DNA of 64,000 bases. Source: an uncultured Tolumonas sp. GTDB lineage: Bacteria > Pseudomonadota > Gammaproteobacteria > Enterobacterales > Aeromonadaceae. The stretch covers positions 812,501 through 876,500 of the forward strand of contig NZ_OY829944.1 of the NCBI RefSeq assembly GCF_963556105.2, read 5' to 3'. The translations under genes and the position numbers were made by a program. Positions 19,033 through 28,820 of this stretch are shown piece after piece (within the stretch, counting starts at the first letter, position 1; each line of letters opens with the position of its first letter). The notes beneath the pieces are model-generated. The model worked only from the letters and a program-made list of their open reading frames with translations, was not told where the DNA came from and did not search any database.

Positions 19033-19055
19033 AAACGGGGCTTAATGCCCCGTTT
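19033..19055. terminator. Bidirectional terminator
   Basis: aaacggggc / gccccgttt, a 9-bp stem with a 5-base loop, between the small YjfB-like gene and the convergent guaC. Confidence 0.85.
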
Positions 19056-19059
19056 GTCG

Positions 19060-20103
19060 TTATTCGCGGCCGTAAATCTGGTTTTCTTGTTCACTGACGC
19101 GAATGAAGGTGGTGCGTTTGGTGAGCTCTTTCAGCTTTGCTGCGCCAACATAGGTACAGGTTGAGCGCACACCGCCCAGAATGTCTTGGATCGTGGAAGA
19201 GACGGAACCGCGGAAGGCGAGTTCGACAGTTTTCCCTTCAGAGGCGCGGTAATGCGCTACACCTCCGGCATGTTGCTCCATCGCAGTGGATGAACTCATG
19301 CCATAAAAGCGCATAAAGGTTTTGCCATCGCGTTCAAATTTTTCGCCACCGGATTCTTCATGGGCTGCCAGCATGCCGCCGAGCATGACGAAATCAGCAC
19401 CGCCGCCAAAGGCTTTGGCAACGTCACCCGGGCAAGTACAGCCGCCATCTGCGACGATTTGCCCCCCTAAGCCATGGGCGGCATCAGCGCACTCAATAAT
19501 GGCCGAGAGCTGCGGATAGCCGACACCGGTTTTTACGCGGGTTGTGCAGACTGAACCGGGGCCAATGCCAACCTTCACAATATCGGCACCAGAGAGAACT
19601 AGTTCTTCCACCATTTCACCGGTTACCACGTTACCGGCACAAATAACGTGTTGCGGAAATGCGTCGCGTACTTTTTTGACGAAATCAGTGAAATGTTCCG
19701 AGTAACCATTGGCCACATCCACACAGATAAAGCGCAATGCCGGCGATAAGGCCAAGATACGCTGCAACTTCAGGAAATCTTCTTTCGATGTACCGGTAGA
19801 TACCATGCAATATTGCAACATGGCATCGTTACTTTGCTGTATAAAGGCTCGCCATTGCTGTTCACTATAATGCTTATGGATCGCGGTCATGACGTCGAAA
19901 CTGGCCAGTGCTTTAGCCATGGTAAACGTACCAACAGTATCCATATTGGCCGCAATGATCGGGACACCATGCCAAGTGGTTTGGGTATGACGAAAGCGAA
20001 ATTCACGATGTAATTCGACTTGTGAGCGACTGCTTAGTGTGGAGCGTTTAGGGCGGAACAAAACATCTTTAAAACCGAGCTTCAGATCTTCTTCGATACG
20101 CAT
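19060..20103 (-). CDS. guaC: GMP reductase
   Basis: A 347-residue TIM-barrel enzyme of the IMPDH/GMPR family. It deaminates GMP to IMP with NADPH, linking guanine and adenine nucleotide pools. It begins [23 protein letters not shown], has no CBS insertion (which separates it from IMP dehydrogenase), and carries the catalytic Cys in [20 protein letters not shown]. The phosphate-binding [14 protein letters not shown] and [10 protein letters not shown] flap are present. It is monocistronic, downstream of the frd operon terminator. Confidence 0.97.
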   Translation of the reverse strand: MRIEEDLKLGFKDVLFRPKRSTLSSRSQVELHREFRFRHTQTTWHGVPIIAANMDTVGTFTMAKALASFDVMTAIHKHYSEQQWRAFIQQSNDAMLQYCMVSTGTSKEDFLKLQRILALSPALRFICVDVANGYSEHFTDFVKKVRDAFPQHVICAGNVVTGEMVEELVLSGADIVKVGIGPGSVCTTRVKTGVGYPQLSAIIECADAAHGLGGQIVADGGCTCPGDVAKAFGGGADFVMLGGMLAAHEESGGEKFERDGKTFMRFYGMSSSTAMEQHAGGVAHYRASEGKTVELAFRGSVSSTIQDILGGVRSTCTYVGAAKLKELTKRTTFIRVSEQENQIYGRE

Positions 20104-20140
20104 GGGTCATTGCCTCAATGTATTACTGAAAATCAGGCAC

Positions 20141-20175
20141 AAAAAAACCGGTAGGTTTCTAAGGCCTCCGGTTTT
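20141..20175 (-). terminator. Terminator of the frdABCD operon
   Basis: On the minus strand aaaccggagg and cctaccggttt form a stem with one bulged base, then seven T. Confidence 0.75.
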
Positions 20176-20213
20176 GGACATCATACGCTGCTTTTAGCGA
20201 GATACAATGGTTG

Positions 20214-20564
20214 TTAGTGCATTTGTATCAGTAATGTTAACGCAGCGACAGAAACTAAAAATGCAAAACCATACAACAGATAATGCAGGAATTTAGTTGG
20301 GTGAATACCTAAATCATGCAAGCCATGATAGACACGGTGCATGGCATGATAGATAGGTAATGCGATGACGGCTAACAGGATGGGAGCTCCCCACCACGAG
20401 GTCGCCAGTGCATGCATTTTTTCATAACTTAAGGTGTCGGCATTCAGAATGCCAAGTGGTACCAGCAACCCGGTGATCAGAATCAAGACCGGTAACAGCA
20501 CAGCGGCAACCACACCACCAGCACCAAACAATAGCCAATATACTGGTTCATCAGAACGTTTCAT
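20214..20564 (-). CDS. frdD: Fumarate reductase membrane anchor subunit D
   Basis: 116 residues with three hydrophobic helices (VYWLLFGAGGVVAAVLLPVLI, then two more), as in E. coli FrdD. With FrdC it anchors the catalytic FrdAB pair in the inner membrane and forms the menaquinol site. Conserved MHRVYHGLHDLGIH is in the loop before helix 3. It is the last gene of frdABCD. Confidence 0.95.
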   Translation of the reverse strand: MKRSDEPVYWLLFGAGGVVAAVLLPVLILITGLLVPLGILNADTLSYEKMHALATSWWGAPILLAVIALPIYHAMHRVYHGLHDLGIHPTKFLHYLLYGFAFLVSVAALTLLIQMH

Positions 20565-20579
20565 GGTGAATGCTCCTTA

Positions 20580-20984
20580 TCAGGCCAAGATCGCAATCAA
20601 TAACACGATCACGCTGACAACAGCCAGACCGATGTATTGCGCCATAATGATAGGTTTTTCCGGCAACAGCTCTTCGCCCTTAAAAATACGAACAGCTTTC
20701 GGTGCCAGAGAGAACCAGGTTTTGGCATGAAACAAACATGCAGCCAAGGCCAGCAGATGAAACAAAATCGCCAATGGGCTGTGTAATGCTGTCAACCAGC
20801 CAGCAAATGCTGCAGCACCTTGGCTTAAGCGCAACAAACCACACAGCAGGATAACGGCGTAGGCACCGACAAAAATACAGGTACCTTCACGCAGCATATA
20901 ACCGGTATAGAAACTGTTACGCAGCCACCAGCTCTTTTTAACCTGACGGACATACGGTTTACGTTTGCTTTGAGAGATATCCAT
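20580..20984 (-). CDS. frdC: Fumarate reductase membrane anchor subunit C
   Basis: 134 residues. The N-terminal SKRKPYVRQVKKSWWLRNSFYTGYMLREGT is a family signature, followed by three membrane helices. It pairs with FrdD for quinol oxidation and membrane attachment. It starts two bases after the frdB stop and ends 15 bases before frdD. Confidence 0.96.
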   Translation of the reverse strand: MDISQSKRKPYVRQVKKSWWLRNSFYTGYMLREGTCIFVGAYAVILLCGLLRLSQGAAAFAGWLTALHSPLAILFHLLALAACLFHAKTWFSLAPKAVRIFKGEELLPEKPIIMAQYIGLAVVSVIVLLIAILA

Positions 20985-20986
20985 GA

Positions 20987-21727
20987 TCAGTCCTCCGGTT
21001 TGAACATCGCGATGACATAATCTTTCGCACTTTCAGCTTTATACAGCTGAATTGCAGCCGCTGGGTCAACGCCTTTCGGACAAACTTCAGAACAGAAACC
21101 AACGAAAGTACAGCTCCATACACCCGCTTCCTGATGTATGAGTTTCATTCTCTCTTCCTTGGCACCATCACGACTGTCTTCGTTGTAACGATAGAGCAGG
21201 GCAATCGCGGCTGGGCCGAGGAATTCCGGTTTCAGTGCATACTGCGGGCAGGCGGCATAACACAAACCACAGTTAATGCACTGTGAAAATTGTTTGTATT
21301 GCGCGAGCTGTTTTGGCGTCTGCAGGTATTCACCATCACAAAGATTTTTTTCTTCTTTCGGGATGATGTAAGGCTTAATTTTTTCCAATTTCTGCATGAA
21401 ATCGGACATATCCACCACGAGATCGCGCTCGATAGGGAAATTTGCCAGTGGTTCAAGGCGGATCTTGCCTTCACTGATGTAATCACGCAGGAACGTTTTA
21501 CAGCCCAGTTTCGGTTTACCATTGACCATCATGCCGCAAGAACCACAAATCGCCATACGGCAAGACCAGCGGTAGCTCAGGGTTGAGTCAATGTGATCCT
21601 TGATATAGGTCAGTGCTTCCAGGATCGACATCTCATGAGTAAACGGCACCTGATAACGCTGAGTCCACGGTTCGTTGTCCTCTTCCGGGCGATACCGTAG
21701 TACTTCAATATCCATGCTCTCAGCCAT
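20987..21727 (-). CDS. frdB: Fumarate reductase iron-sulfur subunit
   Basis: A 246-residue electron-transfer subunit. The [2Fe-2S] ligands are in [17 protein letters not shown] with a downstream Cys. The C-terminal domain has [12 protein letters not shown] and [17 protein letters not shown] for the [4Fe-4S] and [3Fe-4S] clusters. Electrons pass from menaquinol at FrdCD to FAD in FrdA. Its ATG overlaps the frdA stop by one base (TAATG). Confidence 0.98.
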   Translation of the reverse strand: MAESMDIEVLRYRPEEDNEPWTQRYQVPFTHEMSILEALTYIKDHIDSTLSYRWSCRMAICGSCGMMVNGKPKLGCKTFLRDYISEGKIRLEPLANFPIERDLVVDMSDFMQKLEKIKPYIIPKEEKNLCDGEYLQTPKQLAQYKQFSQCINCGLCYAACPQYALKPEFLGPAAIALLYRYNEDSRDGAKEERMKLIHQEAGVWSCTFVGFCSEVCPKGVDPAAAIQLYKAESAKDYVIAMFKPED

Positions 21728-23496
21728 TATTTCGCTCCTTTCTCTGCTTCTGAGCCATACACGCGTTTTGCTGGCTGTGACTTGGTAATTTTGACATCAC
21801 TGTATTCAATGGTTGGGGCACCATCTTCATTGCGGAAAGCCAATGAGTGTTTCAGATAGTTCACGTCATCACGTTCTTCATAACCATCGATACGCTGGTG
21901 TGAACCGCGTGATTCTTTACGCTGCATGGCGGAATGTGCCACAGACTCTGCTACATCAAGCAGGAAACCTAACTCAATGGTATAGAGCCAGTCAGTGTTA
22001 AAGACGGAGGATTTATCGGCGACACGAACGCGTTTATAGCGCTCTTTCAGCTCTTTCAGCTTATCAATGGTGTTTTGCATGGTTTCGGCGGTACGGTAGA
22101 TACCCACGCCACTTTCCATTGCATCACCCATCTCATTGCGGATATCCGCCGGGTTTTCGGTGCCGCCGTTTTCCATCAGAGACATCGATTTCGCAACGAC
22201 TTCCATACCTTGACGATAAAGAATGTTGCTATCGATGTGGCTGTGTTCTTTGGCAAACAAGGCCGCTTGTTCACCGGCTACTTTACCGAAGACCACGATT
22301 TCACACAGGGAATTGGAGCCTAAACGGTTGGCGCCATGCAGGCCATTTGACGCGCATTCACCCACGGCAAACAGACCTGGCATACGGGTTGCGCCCATGC
22401 CATCTGTTTCGATACCGCCCATGGTGTAGTGAACGACCGGACGAACCGGGATCGGTTCTTTGACCGGATCAACACCCATATAGGCACGCGACAGTTCACA
22501 AATAAATGGCAGACGTTCCAGCAGTTTTTTCTCGCCCAGGTGGCGCAGATCCAGATGCACGATATCACCGAACGGTGATTCTATCGTGCGACCTTTTTGT
22601 TGCTCCTGCCAGAAGGCTTGCGACAAGCGATCGCGTGGACCTAATTCCATGTATTTGTTTTTGGTTTCACCGACTGGGATTTCCGGGCCGAGACCATAAT
22701 CTTGCAGATAACGGTAACCGTCTTTGTTCAGCAGAATGCCACCCTCACCACGGCAGCCTTCGGTCATCAGAATACCTGAGCCGGGTAGGCCGGTTGGGTG
22801 ATACTGAACGAATTCCATATCGCGCAGTGGCACACCATGACGGTAAGCCAGTGCCATACCATCACCGGTAACGATGCCACCATTGGTGTTGAAGCGATAA
22901 ACGCGGCTGCCACCACCGGTGGCAATAATTACGGATTTCGCCTGAATAATGCGGGTGACACCATTTTGAATATCAAAACAGACCACACCTTGCGGGCGAC
23001 CATCATGTACTAACAAATCGAGTACGAAATGTTCATCAAAGCGTTTAATAGACGGGTATTTAATCGAGGTTTGGAACAGGGTATGCAGAATATGGAAGCC
23101 GGTTTTATCGGCAGCAAACCAGGTTCTCGGAATTTTCATGCCGCCAAATGGGCGAACGTTAACTTTGCCGTCTTCTTTTCTGCTCCAAGGGCAGCCCCAA
23201 TGTTCCAGCTGAGTCAGTTCTTTTGGCGCATTTTCAACAAAATACTCAACGACATCCTGTTCACATAACCAGTCGCCACCAGAAACGGTGTCATGGAAAT
23301 GATTGTCGAGACTATCATCTTCACGAACGACCCCTGCTGCACCACCCTCGGCAGCCACCGTATGGCTACGCATTGGATAAACTTTCGATATCAGTGCTAT
23401 TTCCAGCTCGGGATGTTTTTCTGCAATGGCAATCGCAGCTCGTAATCCACCGCCTCCTGCTCCGACAATCGCGACATCGGTCTTGATAATGTCCAC
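21727..23496 (-). CDS. frdA: Fumarate reductase flavoprotein subunit
   Basis: A 589-residue catalytic subunit that reduces fumarate to succinate in anaerobic respiration. It has the dinucleotide fold [19 protein letters not shown], the covalent-FAD His in [11 protein letters not shown] (near residue 45), substrate-site residues in [21 protein letters not shown] and the C-terminal [14 protein letters not shown]. The start is a GTG behind a strong GAGGAGGCC site. It is first gene of frdABCD. The upstream region carries a palindrome, an ERIC-type element and an FNR-like box. Confidence 0.98.
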   Translation of the reverse strand: MDIIKTDVAIVGAGGGGLRAAIAIAEKHPELEIALISKVYPMRSHTVAAEGGAAGVVREDDSLDNHFHDTVSGGDWLCEQDVVEYFVENAPKELTQLEHWGCPWSRKEDGKVNVRPFGGMKIPRTWFAADKTGFHILHTLFQTSIKYPSIKRFDEHFVLDLLVHDGRPQGVVCFDIQNGVTRIIQAKSVIIATGGGSRVYRFNTNGGIVTGDGMALAYRHGVPLRDMEFVQYHPTGLPGSGILMTEGCRGEGGILLNKDGYRYLQDYGLGPEIPVGETKNKYMELGPRDRLSQAFWQEQQKGRTIESPFGDIVHLDLRHLGEKKLLERLPFICELSRAYMGVDPVKEPIPVRPVVHYTMGGIETDGMGATRMPGLFAVGECASNGLHGANRLGSNSLCEIVVFGKVAGEQAALFAKEHSHIDSNILYRQGMEVVAKSMSLMENGGTENPADIRNEMGDAMESGVGIYRTAETMQNTIDKLKELKERYKRVRVADKSSVFNTDWLYTIELGFLLDVAESVAHSAMQRKESRGSHQRIDGYEERDDVNYLKHSLAFRNEDGAPTIEYSDVKITKSQPAKRVYGSEAEKGAK

Positions 23497-23543
23497 TTAG
23501 GCCTCCTCTGGCTCATAAATCCAAGCGTTTGTTATGCGACTCT

Positions 23544-23570
23544 TTGATGGTCTATTAACAATAGACTCAA
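23544..23570 (-). promoter_or_regulatory. Palindrome near the frdA start, possible operator
   Basis: gtctatt-aac-aatagac (23550-23566) is a perfect 7-bp inverted repeat, with outer ttga and tcaa arms at 23544-23547 and 23567-23570. It lies 48-74 bases before the frdA start. It does not fit the FNR box spacing. The regulator, if any, is unknown. Confidence 0.4.
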
Positions 23571-23600
23571 TCTGTACAACCATCTTCTGCTTATTTGTTG

Positions 23601-23729
23601 ATATACCCTTCGTACTTGAAATTGCAGCGTCGTTGACGGCGTTCACTCACCCCAATCACATAGTCAATCTATGTGATTGGAGATTCACTCACTTGTCGCC
23701 TTGCTGCAACGCCAATTACTTTGGCTATA
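23601..23729. repeat. ERIC/IRU-type palindromic element, copy 1
   Basis: This 129-base imperfect palindrome starts atataccc and ends ggctata. The arms carry the ERIC landmarks: ttgcag, then a gc-rich part, then a cactcaccc-type motif on each strand. The centre is ccaatcacatag / ctatgtgattgg, a perfect 12-bp stem with a 5-base loop. A second copy of equal length is at 57252-57380. Such elements are non-autonomous repeats of enterobacteria and vibrios. It sits in the long leader of frdA. Confidence 0.85.
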
Positions 23730-23873
23730 AACGCATGAACAGAAATAGTTAATTTCTGACGTGTTAAAAAATTGTAGCGAAAGCAAACACGTAAAAATGA
23801 GAATCAGCTCTCTTTTATCCGGATGGTCATCCTGACACGCGCGATATTTTGCCAGAAATGACCTGACAAGATC

Positions 23874-23887
23874 TTGTTTCTCATCAA
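23874..23887 (-). promoter_or_regulatory. FNR-like box upstream of frdA
   Basis: ttgtt-tctc-atcaa matches the FNR consensus TTGAT-N4-ATCAA at nine of ten positions. On the minus strand an AT-rich AAAATA stretch lies about 23-30 bases downstream, where the -10 of an FNR-activated promoter would be expected. It is nearly 380 bases from the frdA start, with the ERIC element between. FNR control of frdABCD is known in E. coli; here it is inferred. Confidence 0.5.
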
Positions 23888-23930
23888 AGCGTTGCGATTA
23901 TAGAAGAACTTGAGGTATTTCAGAGGGAGC

Positions 23931-23955
23931 AGCAGACCTGATTTTCAGGTCTGCT
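23931..23955 (-). terminator. Strong hairpin after psd
   Basis: agcagacctga / tcaggtctgct, an 11-bp perfect stem with a 3-base loop, lies 15 bases past the psd stop. No T-run follows on either strand, so termination efficiency is uncertain; it may protect the mRNA 3' end. Confidence 0.55.
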
Positions 23956-23969
23956 GTGACAGAACTTGA

Positions 23970-24842
23970 TTACACAGAAGTGTTATTCAGTTGTGCAAAT
24001 ATTTCACCTAAACGGGTTGTTGTTTCTGGTTGCAGATGTTCAGCAAATTCCAGCATGTTCGGCGGGAACAAACAAACCACGGTACTGCCCAGTTTAAATA
24101 ACCCCATCTCTTCACCCTTTTTCAGCGTGATCGGGGTATTGCCGTGGAAGTCCCATCGTTTCACCAGTTTTCCGGCTGGTGGTGTAACGGTGCCGGCCCA
24201 GGCCGTTTCAATGCTGGCTACGATGGTTGCTCCGACGAGCACCAACGCCATCGGGCCATAAGCGGTTTTGAAGACGCACGCTACGCGTTCATTACGGGCA
24301 AACAGATTCGGGACGTTTTGCGCAGTCAGTGGATTCACCGAAAACAGATCGCCGGGGATATACACCATGCTCTGCAATTCACCATCCAGCGGCATATGAA
24401 TACGATGATAGTCGCGGGGTGACAGATAGATAGTGGCAAATTTGCCGTTCTGAAACTGATCCGATAAATCGTTATCACCGCCCAATAATTCACGGGCACT
24501 GAAATCGTGACGTTTAGCCTGAATAATACGACCGTACTGAATGTCGCCCAGCTGACTGATACAACCATCGACAGGCAGTGCAACCGCATCCGGTTCTGCC
24601 ACGATAGGGCGCAAACCGTCTTTCAATTTGCGGGTAAAAAAGGCATTGAAGGTTTTGTAATGCGCTGGATCTTCAAACTCGGCTTCGCTCATATTGATAT
24701 TAAAACGTTTGATAAACGCCTTAATCAGCCAAGTTGTCACGGCACCGGCTTCTGCAGCTGCCAGATAACCGACCAGTCGGGACACCGCATGTTTTGGTAA
24801 CAGATATTGGGCTGCTATTTTCAGCACATCCAGCAATTTCAT
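23970..24842 (-). CDS. psd: Phosphatidylserine decarboxylase proenzyme
   Basis: 290 residues from the ATG at 24842. A frame 19 codons longer exists, but [25 protein letters not shown] matches the E. coli N-terminus and GAGGT lies 6 bases upstream. It decarboxylates phosphatidylserine to phosphatidylethanolamine at the inner membrane. The self-cleavage site LGST is in [11 protein letters not shown] near residue 254, where the Ser becomes the pyruvoyl group. [13 protein letters not shown] carries the catalytic Asp-His. It lies downstream of rsgA, as in E. coli. Confidence 0.96.
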   Translation of the reverse strand: MKLLDVLKIAAQYLLPKHAVSRLVGYLAAAEAGAVTTWLIKAFIKRFNINMSEAEFEDPAHYKTFNAFFTRKLKDGLRPIVAEPDAVALPVDGCISQLGDIQYGRIIQAKRHDFSARELLGGDNDLSDQFQNGKFATIYLSPRDYHRIHMPLDGELQSMVYIPGDLFSVNPLTAQNVPNLFARNERVACVFKTAYGPMALVLVGATIVASIETAWAGTVTPPAGKLVKRWDFHGNTPITLKKGEEMGLFKLGSTVVCLFPPNMLEFAEHLQPETTTRLGEIFAQLNNTSV

Positions 24843-24913
24843 GGTGAACCTCAAACAAATCAATAATAAATAAAGGGCGCGAATTCTACGCCACTTCATC
24901 CCTAGAGTGAAAA

Positions 24914-25948
24914 TTATTCGCGGCTGACATGCCGCATATTGCGCGCATCCTGCATCGATTCCAGAATTCGGTGATAGTTTTGATAGCGTTCAGCAGCGAT
25001 TTTACCTTCTTCCACTGCAGCTCGGATCAAACAACCCGGATCTGTACCATGTTTACAGTCACGGAATTTACAGCCGCCCAAATAATCGCGGAATTCTTTA
25101 AAACACCATGTCACGCGATCATTTTCCAGATGCCACAACGAAAATTCGCGGATACCTGGTGAGTCAATCAACATACCGCCATTGGCGAAATGATAGAGAC
25201 GGGCAGTCGTGGTGGTGTGTTGACCCAAACCCGATTGATCGGATATTTCACCGGTAATCGCTTTTGCATGCGGATCTAACGCATTGATCAGCGATGATTT
25301 ACCGACCCCGGATTGCCCAACAAACACACTGATTTTATCTTTCAACTGGGCTTGTAGTTCATCCAGCCCGTGTTCCGTTTCACAACTGACATTCAGCAGC
25401 GGATAACCGAGGTTACGATAAATATCTAACTGTTTTTCCAGTTTTGCGCGTGAGGCATCATCCAGCAGATCGATTTTATTCAGCACGAGCAGGGGTTGGA
25501 TCTCAACGTGCTCGGCGGCTACCAGATAACGATCGACAATATTGGTTGAAAACTCGGGCAACACGGCAGAGACAATCACAATTTGATCGATATTGGCAGC
25601 GACCGGTTTAATACCATCGTAAAAATCAGGGCGGGTTAGTACCGACTGGCGAGGATGCACCGCTTCAACGATACCGCTGATCCCTTGCAATGCTTCACTA
25701 CCGGCACGCCAAACTACGCGGTCGCCGGTGACCAGACTGCCTAAGGTGCGACGCATATTACAGCGATGAATTTCACCGTTGCTGTCTTCAATATCGGCGT
25801 GTTTTCCGAACCGGCTGATCACCAGCCCTTCCAGCGGTGGGCCTAACAGGCTGTCATCAATATCCGCTTGTGGTTTTTGCAAACGTTTTTGGTGATTCGC
25901 ACTGACCCGGCGTTGCTGGCCATGACTGAGTTTTGGTTTTTTCGCCAC
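24914..25948 (-). CDS. rsgA: Small ribosomal subunit biogenesis GTPase
   Basis: A circularly permuted GTPase that acts late in 30S maturation. I start it at the GTG at 25948 ([23 protein letters not shown]), which matches the E. coli N-terminus and gives 344 residues. An ATG 42 bases upstream is also possible. An OB fold comes first, then NKIDLL, the P-loop [14 protein letters not shown] and DSPGIREF in permuted order. The C-terminal zinc knuckle is [14 protein letters not shown]. It is divergent from orn and followed by psd. Confidence 0.93.
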   Translation of the reverse strand: MAKKPKLSHGQQRRVSANHQKRLQKPQADIDDSLLGPPLEGLVISRFGKHADIEDSNGEIHRCNMRRTLGSLVTGDRVVWRAGSEALQGISGIVEAVHPRQSVLTRPDFYDGIKPVAANIDQIVIVSAVLPEFSTNIVDRYLVAAEHVEIQPLLVLNKIDLLDDASRAKLEKQLDIYRNLGYPLLNVSCETEHGLDELQAQLKDKISVFVGQSGVGKSSLINALDPHAKAITGEISDQSGLGQHTTTTARLYHFANGGMLIDSPGIREFSLWHLENDRVTWCFKEFRDYLGGCKFRDCKHGTDPGCLIRAAVEEGKIAAERYQNYHRILESMQDARNMRHVSRE

Positions 25949-26025
25949 AGTGTCAATTTCGCAATAATAGAGAAAGTCGCTATGATACACCTGATTACTG
26001 ATTTTCCCGATAACAAGGACATACG

Positions 26026-26571
26026 ATGAGCCAAAATGAACAGAATCTGATCTGGTTAGACATGGAAATGACCGGTCTGGAACCAGAAACTGACCGTATT
26101 CTGGAAATAGCTATGATTGTTACGGATAAAGAGTTGAATATCTTGGCGGAAGGGCCAGTACTGGCGATCCACCAGTCGGATGAAGTTTTAGCGGGCATGG
26201 ATGAGTGGAATACCCGTACGCATGGTGAATCAGGCCTGGTGGCTCGTGTTCGTGCCAGTGAATATGACGAAGCGAAAGCGATCGCGGTGTGCCTCGAGTT
26301 TATGAAAGAGTGGGTACCAGAGCGTCAATCGCCAATGTGTGGTAACAGTATTGGTCAGGATCGCCGCTTCATGGTGAAATATATGCCGGAGTTGGAGCGT
26401 TATTTCCATTACCGTAATATTGATGTCAGCACAGTGAAAGAGTTGGTGCGTCGCTGGAAACCAGAAATTCTTGATCAATTGACTAAAACTGGTAGTCATC
26501 AAGCATTAGACGACATCCGTGAATCGATTGCGGAAATGCAGTTCTATCGTGAGCGAGTGTTTACTATTTAA
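26026..26571 (+). CDS. orn: Oligoribonuclease
   Basis: A 181-residue DEDDh 3'-5' exonuclease. It degrades two- to five-residue RNA, including pGpG from cyclic-di-GMP turnover. Catalytic acids are in [19 protein letters not shown], the [11 protein letters not shown] motif and the final [11 protein letters not shown] motif with its His. The length and ends match E. coli Orn. AAGGAC precedes the ATG. It is divergent from rsgA. Confidence 0.98.
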   Translation: MSQNEQNLIWLDMEMTGLEPETDRILEIAMIVTDKELNILAEGPVLAIHQSDEVLAGMDEWNTRTHGESGLVARVRASEYDEAKAIAVCLEFMKEWVPERQSPMCGNSIGQDRRFMVKYMPELERYFHYRNIDVSTVKELVRRWKPEILDQLTKTGSHQALDDIRESIAEMQFYRERVFTI

Positions 26572-26616
26572 ACGCGTTGAACGCGAAATGTGCATTTAGT
26601 AGTGGTTTTTCAAAAA

Positions 26617-26667
26617 GCTCTTGCATTTGAGGTCTTCCCCCCTATAATGCGGGCCCTGTGCAAGAGC
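26617..26667 (+). promoter_or_regulatory. Promoter of the tRNA-Gly(GCC) cluster
   Basis: TTGCAT (26621-26626) and a perfect TATAAT (26643-26648) have a 16-base spacer. A G+C-rich discriminator (gcgggccc) follows, as in stringently controlled stable-RNA promoters. A perfect 9-bp inverted repeat (gctcttgca at 26617-26625, tgcaagagc at 26659-26667) brackets the promoter. Confidence 0.85.
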
Positions 26668-26674
26668 ACTGATT

Positions 26675-26750
<76 letters not shown>

Positions 26751-26775
26751 AATCAGTTTCTTACACAATTGCGAC

Positions 26776-26851
<76 letters not shown>

Positions 26852-26877
26852 ATTTTTCAAAATGATTTAGATGTTAT

Positions 26878-26953
<76 letters not shown>

Positions 26954-26981
26954 ATATCTAATCAGTTCAATACCATGCGAC

Positions 26982-27057
<76 letters not shown>

Positions 27058-27115
27058 AATTCAAATATAATCAAACTACTCAATATAACTAAGCATAAAG
27101 CATTAGGATAAAAGT

Positions 27116-28018
27116 ATGTTTGATGTCTCCAAAAATCCCATCAATATTAAACCTCCATCAGCAGGTAAACCGGTCTTTTTTGTGGCTGTGGCTGCCATTG
27201 TTGCTTTTATATTATTCAGCTCATATTTTACGGTGGATCAAGGCGAACGCGGTATTGTTTTACGTTTTGGTGCCTTTCAGCGTATAGCTGAGCCGGGCCT
27301 CAACTTCAAAATCCCATTACTTGAATCAACACATACGATTAGTTTGCAGACGCAGGTGTCGCATTTCCAGTTACCTGCTTACTCGCGTGATCAGCAACCA
27401 GCTACTCTCGATGTCTCAATTAACTGGCATGCACAAGAGTCAGAATTACAGAAGATCTATTCGGAATTTGGTTCTTTGTCATCGTTAGAAGCCAGAATTA
27501 TTCAACCTCGTTTACCACAAGCAGTGAAAACGGTATTTGGTAGTTATGTCGCGGCCAGTTCAATTCAAAACCGGGCTAAATTAAATGCGGACATCTATGA
27601 TTCCGTATCTAAAGTGTTGCAAGGCCCGATTCTAATTGAGAGTGTGCAGTTAGATAACATCGACTTTTCTGAGGCTTATGAGCAATCAGTGGAACAGCGG
27701 ATGTTGGCAGAAGTGGAAGTTGCCAAGCTGCAACAAAATGCATTACGTGAAAAAGTGCAGGCGGAAATTACCGTGACGCAGGCAAAAGCACAGGCTGAAA
27801 GTGTCAAAGCACATGCTGCCGCAGAAGCAGATGCAACCCGTATGAAGGGTGAGGCGGAAGCCGCTGCGATTAAGGCGAAAGGGGACGCTTTACGTCAGAA
27901 TCCGAATTTGGTTGAATTGATCAAAGCGGAACGGTGGAATGGCACTTTACCGCAAACGATGTTACCGAACAGCGCGGTGCCATTTATTGATGTAAAAAAT
28001 AAACTAGCTAGTGAATAA
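27116..28018 (+). CDS. Prohibitin-like SPFH domain membrane protein
   Basis: A 300-residue protein with one N-terminal membrane helix (residues about 20-40, FFVAVAAIVAFILFSSYF). The SPFH domain starts at VDQGERGIVLRFGAFQRIAEPGLNFKIP. A long Ala/Glu/Lys coiled coil follows (about 190-265, with QAKAQAESVKAHAAAEADA). The order is that of prohibitins and of HflK/HflC, which are encoded separately at 38.0-40.1 kb. SPFH proteins form large membrane rings that restrain proteases or organise membrane domains. The role here is unknown. It has no partner gene and may be read from the tRNA promoter or from its own AT-rich gap. Confidence 0.87.
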   Translation: MFDVSKNPINIKPPSAGKPVFFVAVAAIVAFILFSSYFTVDQGERGIVLRFGAFQRIAEPGLNFKIPLLESTHTISLQTQVSHFQLPAYSRDQQPATLDVSINWHAQESELQKIYSEFGSLSSLEARIIQPRLPQAVKTVFGSYVAASSIQNRAKLNADIYDSVSKVLQGPILIESVQLDNIDFSEAYEQSVEQRMLAEVEVAKLQQNALREKVQAEITVTQAKAQAESVKAHAAAEADATRMKGEAEAAAIKAKGDALRQNPNLVELIKAERWNGTLPQTMLPNSAVPFIDVKNKLASE

Positions 28019-28037
28019 TCAGTAACTTTCACAAATT

Positions 28038-28068
28038 AAAAGCCTCGTCTGAACAACGAGGCTTTTTT
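28038..28068. terminator. Bidirectional terminator between the SPFH gene and the ROK kinase gene
   Basis: gcctcgt / acgaggc stem with flanking A-run and six T. Confidence 0.9.
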
Positions 28069-28073
28069 ATGGG

Positions 28074-28811
28074 TTAAATTTGGCTTTCTGCAAATAATGC
28101 TGCGCCAATAATCCCAGCTTGGTTCAGACTACGGGCTGGTAGTATTAATGCTTTGGTGTGCAGGTAAGGCTGGAATTGCGTCATATGTTCCGCAATGCCG
28201 CCGCCAATGATGAATCGATCGGGATTAAAGACAAACTCCAAATGATTCAGATATTCATTGAAACGGGTTCCCCATTCTTGCCAGCTTAAATTTAGCTTGA
28301 TCCGCACGGATTCCGCGCAATAGCGCTCAGCAATGCTGTCGCCAAAACGCACATGGCCTAATTCGGTATTCGGATGTAGCCGACCATTCACAAATACTGC
28401 CGAGCCAATCCCTGTGCCGATTGTCAGCAAGATGATGACACCTCGATTATTTTGACCGGCACCAAAACGCATTTCAGCCATACCGGCGGCATCGGCATCA
28501 TTTACTACGAAACAAGGCTGGCCAGTTACCTGTGAAAACAGAGTTTGTGCATCAGTGTTGATCCAGCTCGGATCGATATTACTGGCACTGTAAGCGATGC
28601 CATGATGTACGGTGGCGGGAAAACCGCAGCCAATTGGCCCAGACCACGCGAATTCAGTCACTAACTGCGACAGGCTTTCAGCAATGTTTTGTGGGGTAGC
28701 TGGTTTGGGGGTCGGGGTACGTTTATGTTCGCTGACGAGTTCGCCGGTTTGTGTTTCGATAATGGCTGCTTTTATGCCAGTACCACCGATATCAACACCT
28801 AAAATACGCAT
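28074..28811 (-). CDS. ROK family kinase, polyphosphate glucokinase-like
   Basis: A 245-residue sugar kinase. ATP/phosphate motif 1 is LGVDIGGTGIKAAIIE. The region TPTPKPATPQNIAESLSQLV is typical of the PpgK branch, which can use polyphosphate to phosphorylate glucose. VNDADAAGMAEMRFG carries the catalytic Asp, TIGTGIGSAVFVNG the second phosphate motif, and NTELGH the substrate-binding Glu-His. The zinc-binding Cys cluster of classical ROK repressors is absent. It lies 9 bases after queG in the same direction. Polyphosphate use is an inference from resemblance. Confidence 0.82.
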   Translation of the reverse strand: MRILGVDIGGTGIKAAIIETQTGELVSEHKRTPTPKPATPQNIAESLSQLVTEFAWSGPIGCGFPATVHHGIAYSASNIDPSWINTDAQTLFSQVTGQPCFVVNDADAAGMAEMRFGAGQNNRGVIILLTIGTGIGSAVFVNGRLHPNTELGHVRFGDSIAERYCAESVRIKLNLSWQEWGTRFNEYLNHLEFVFNPDRFIIGGGIAEHMTQFQPYLHTKALILPARSLNQAGIIGAALFAESQI

Positions 28812-28820
28812 ACATCACCT

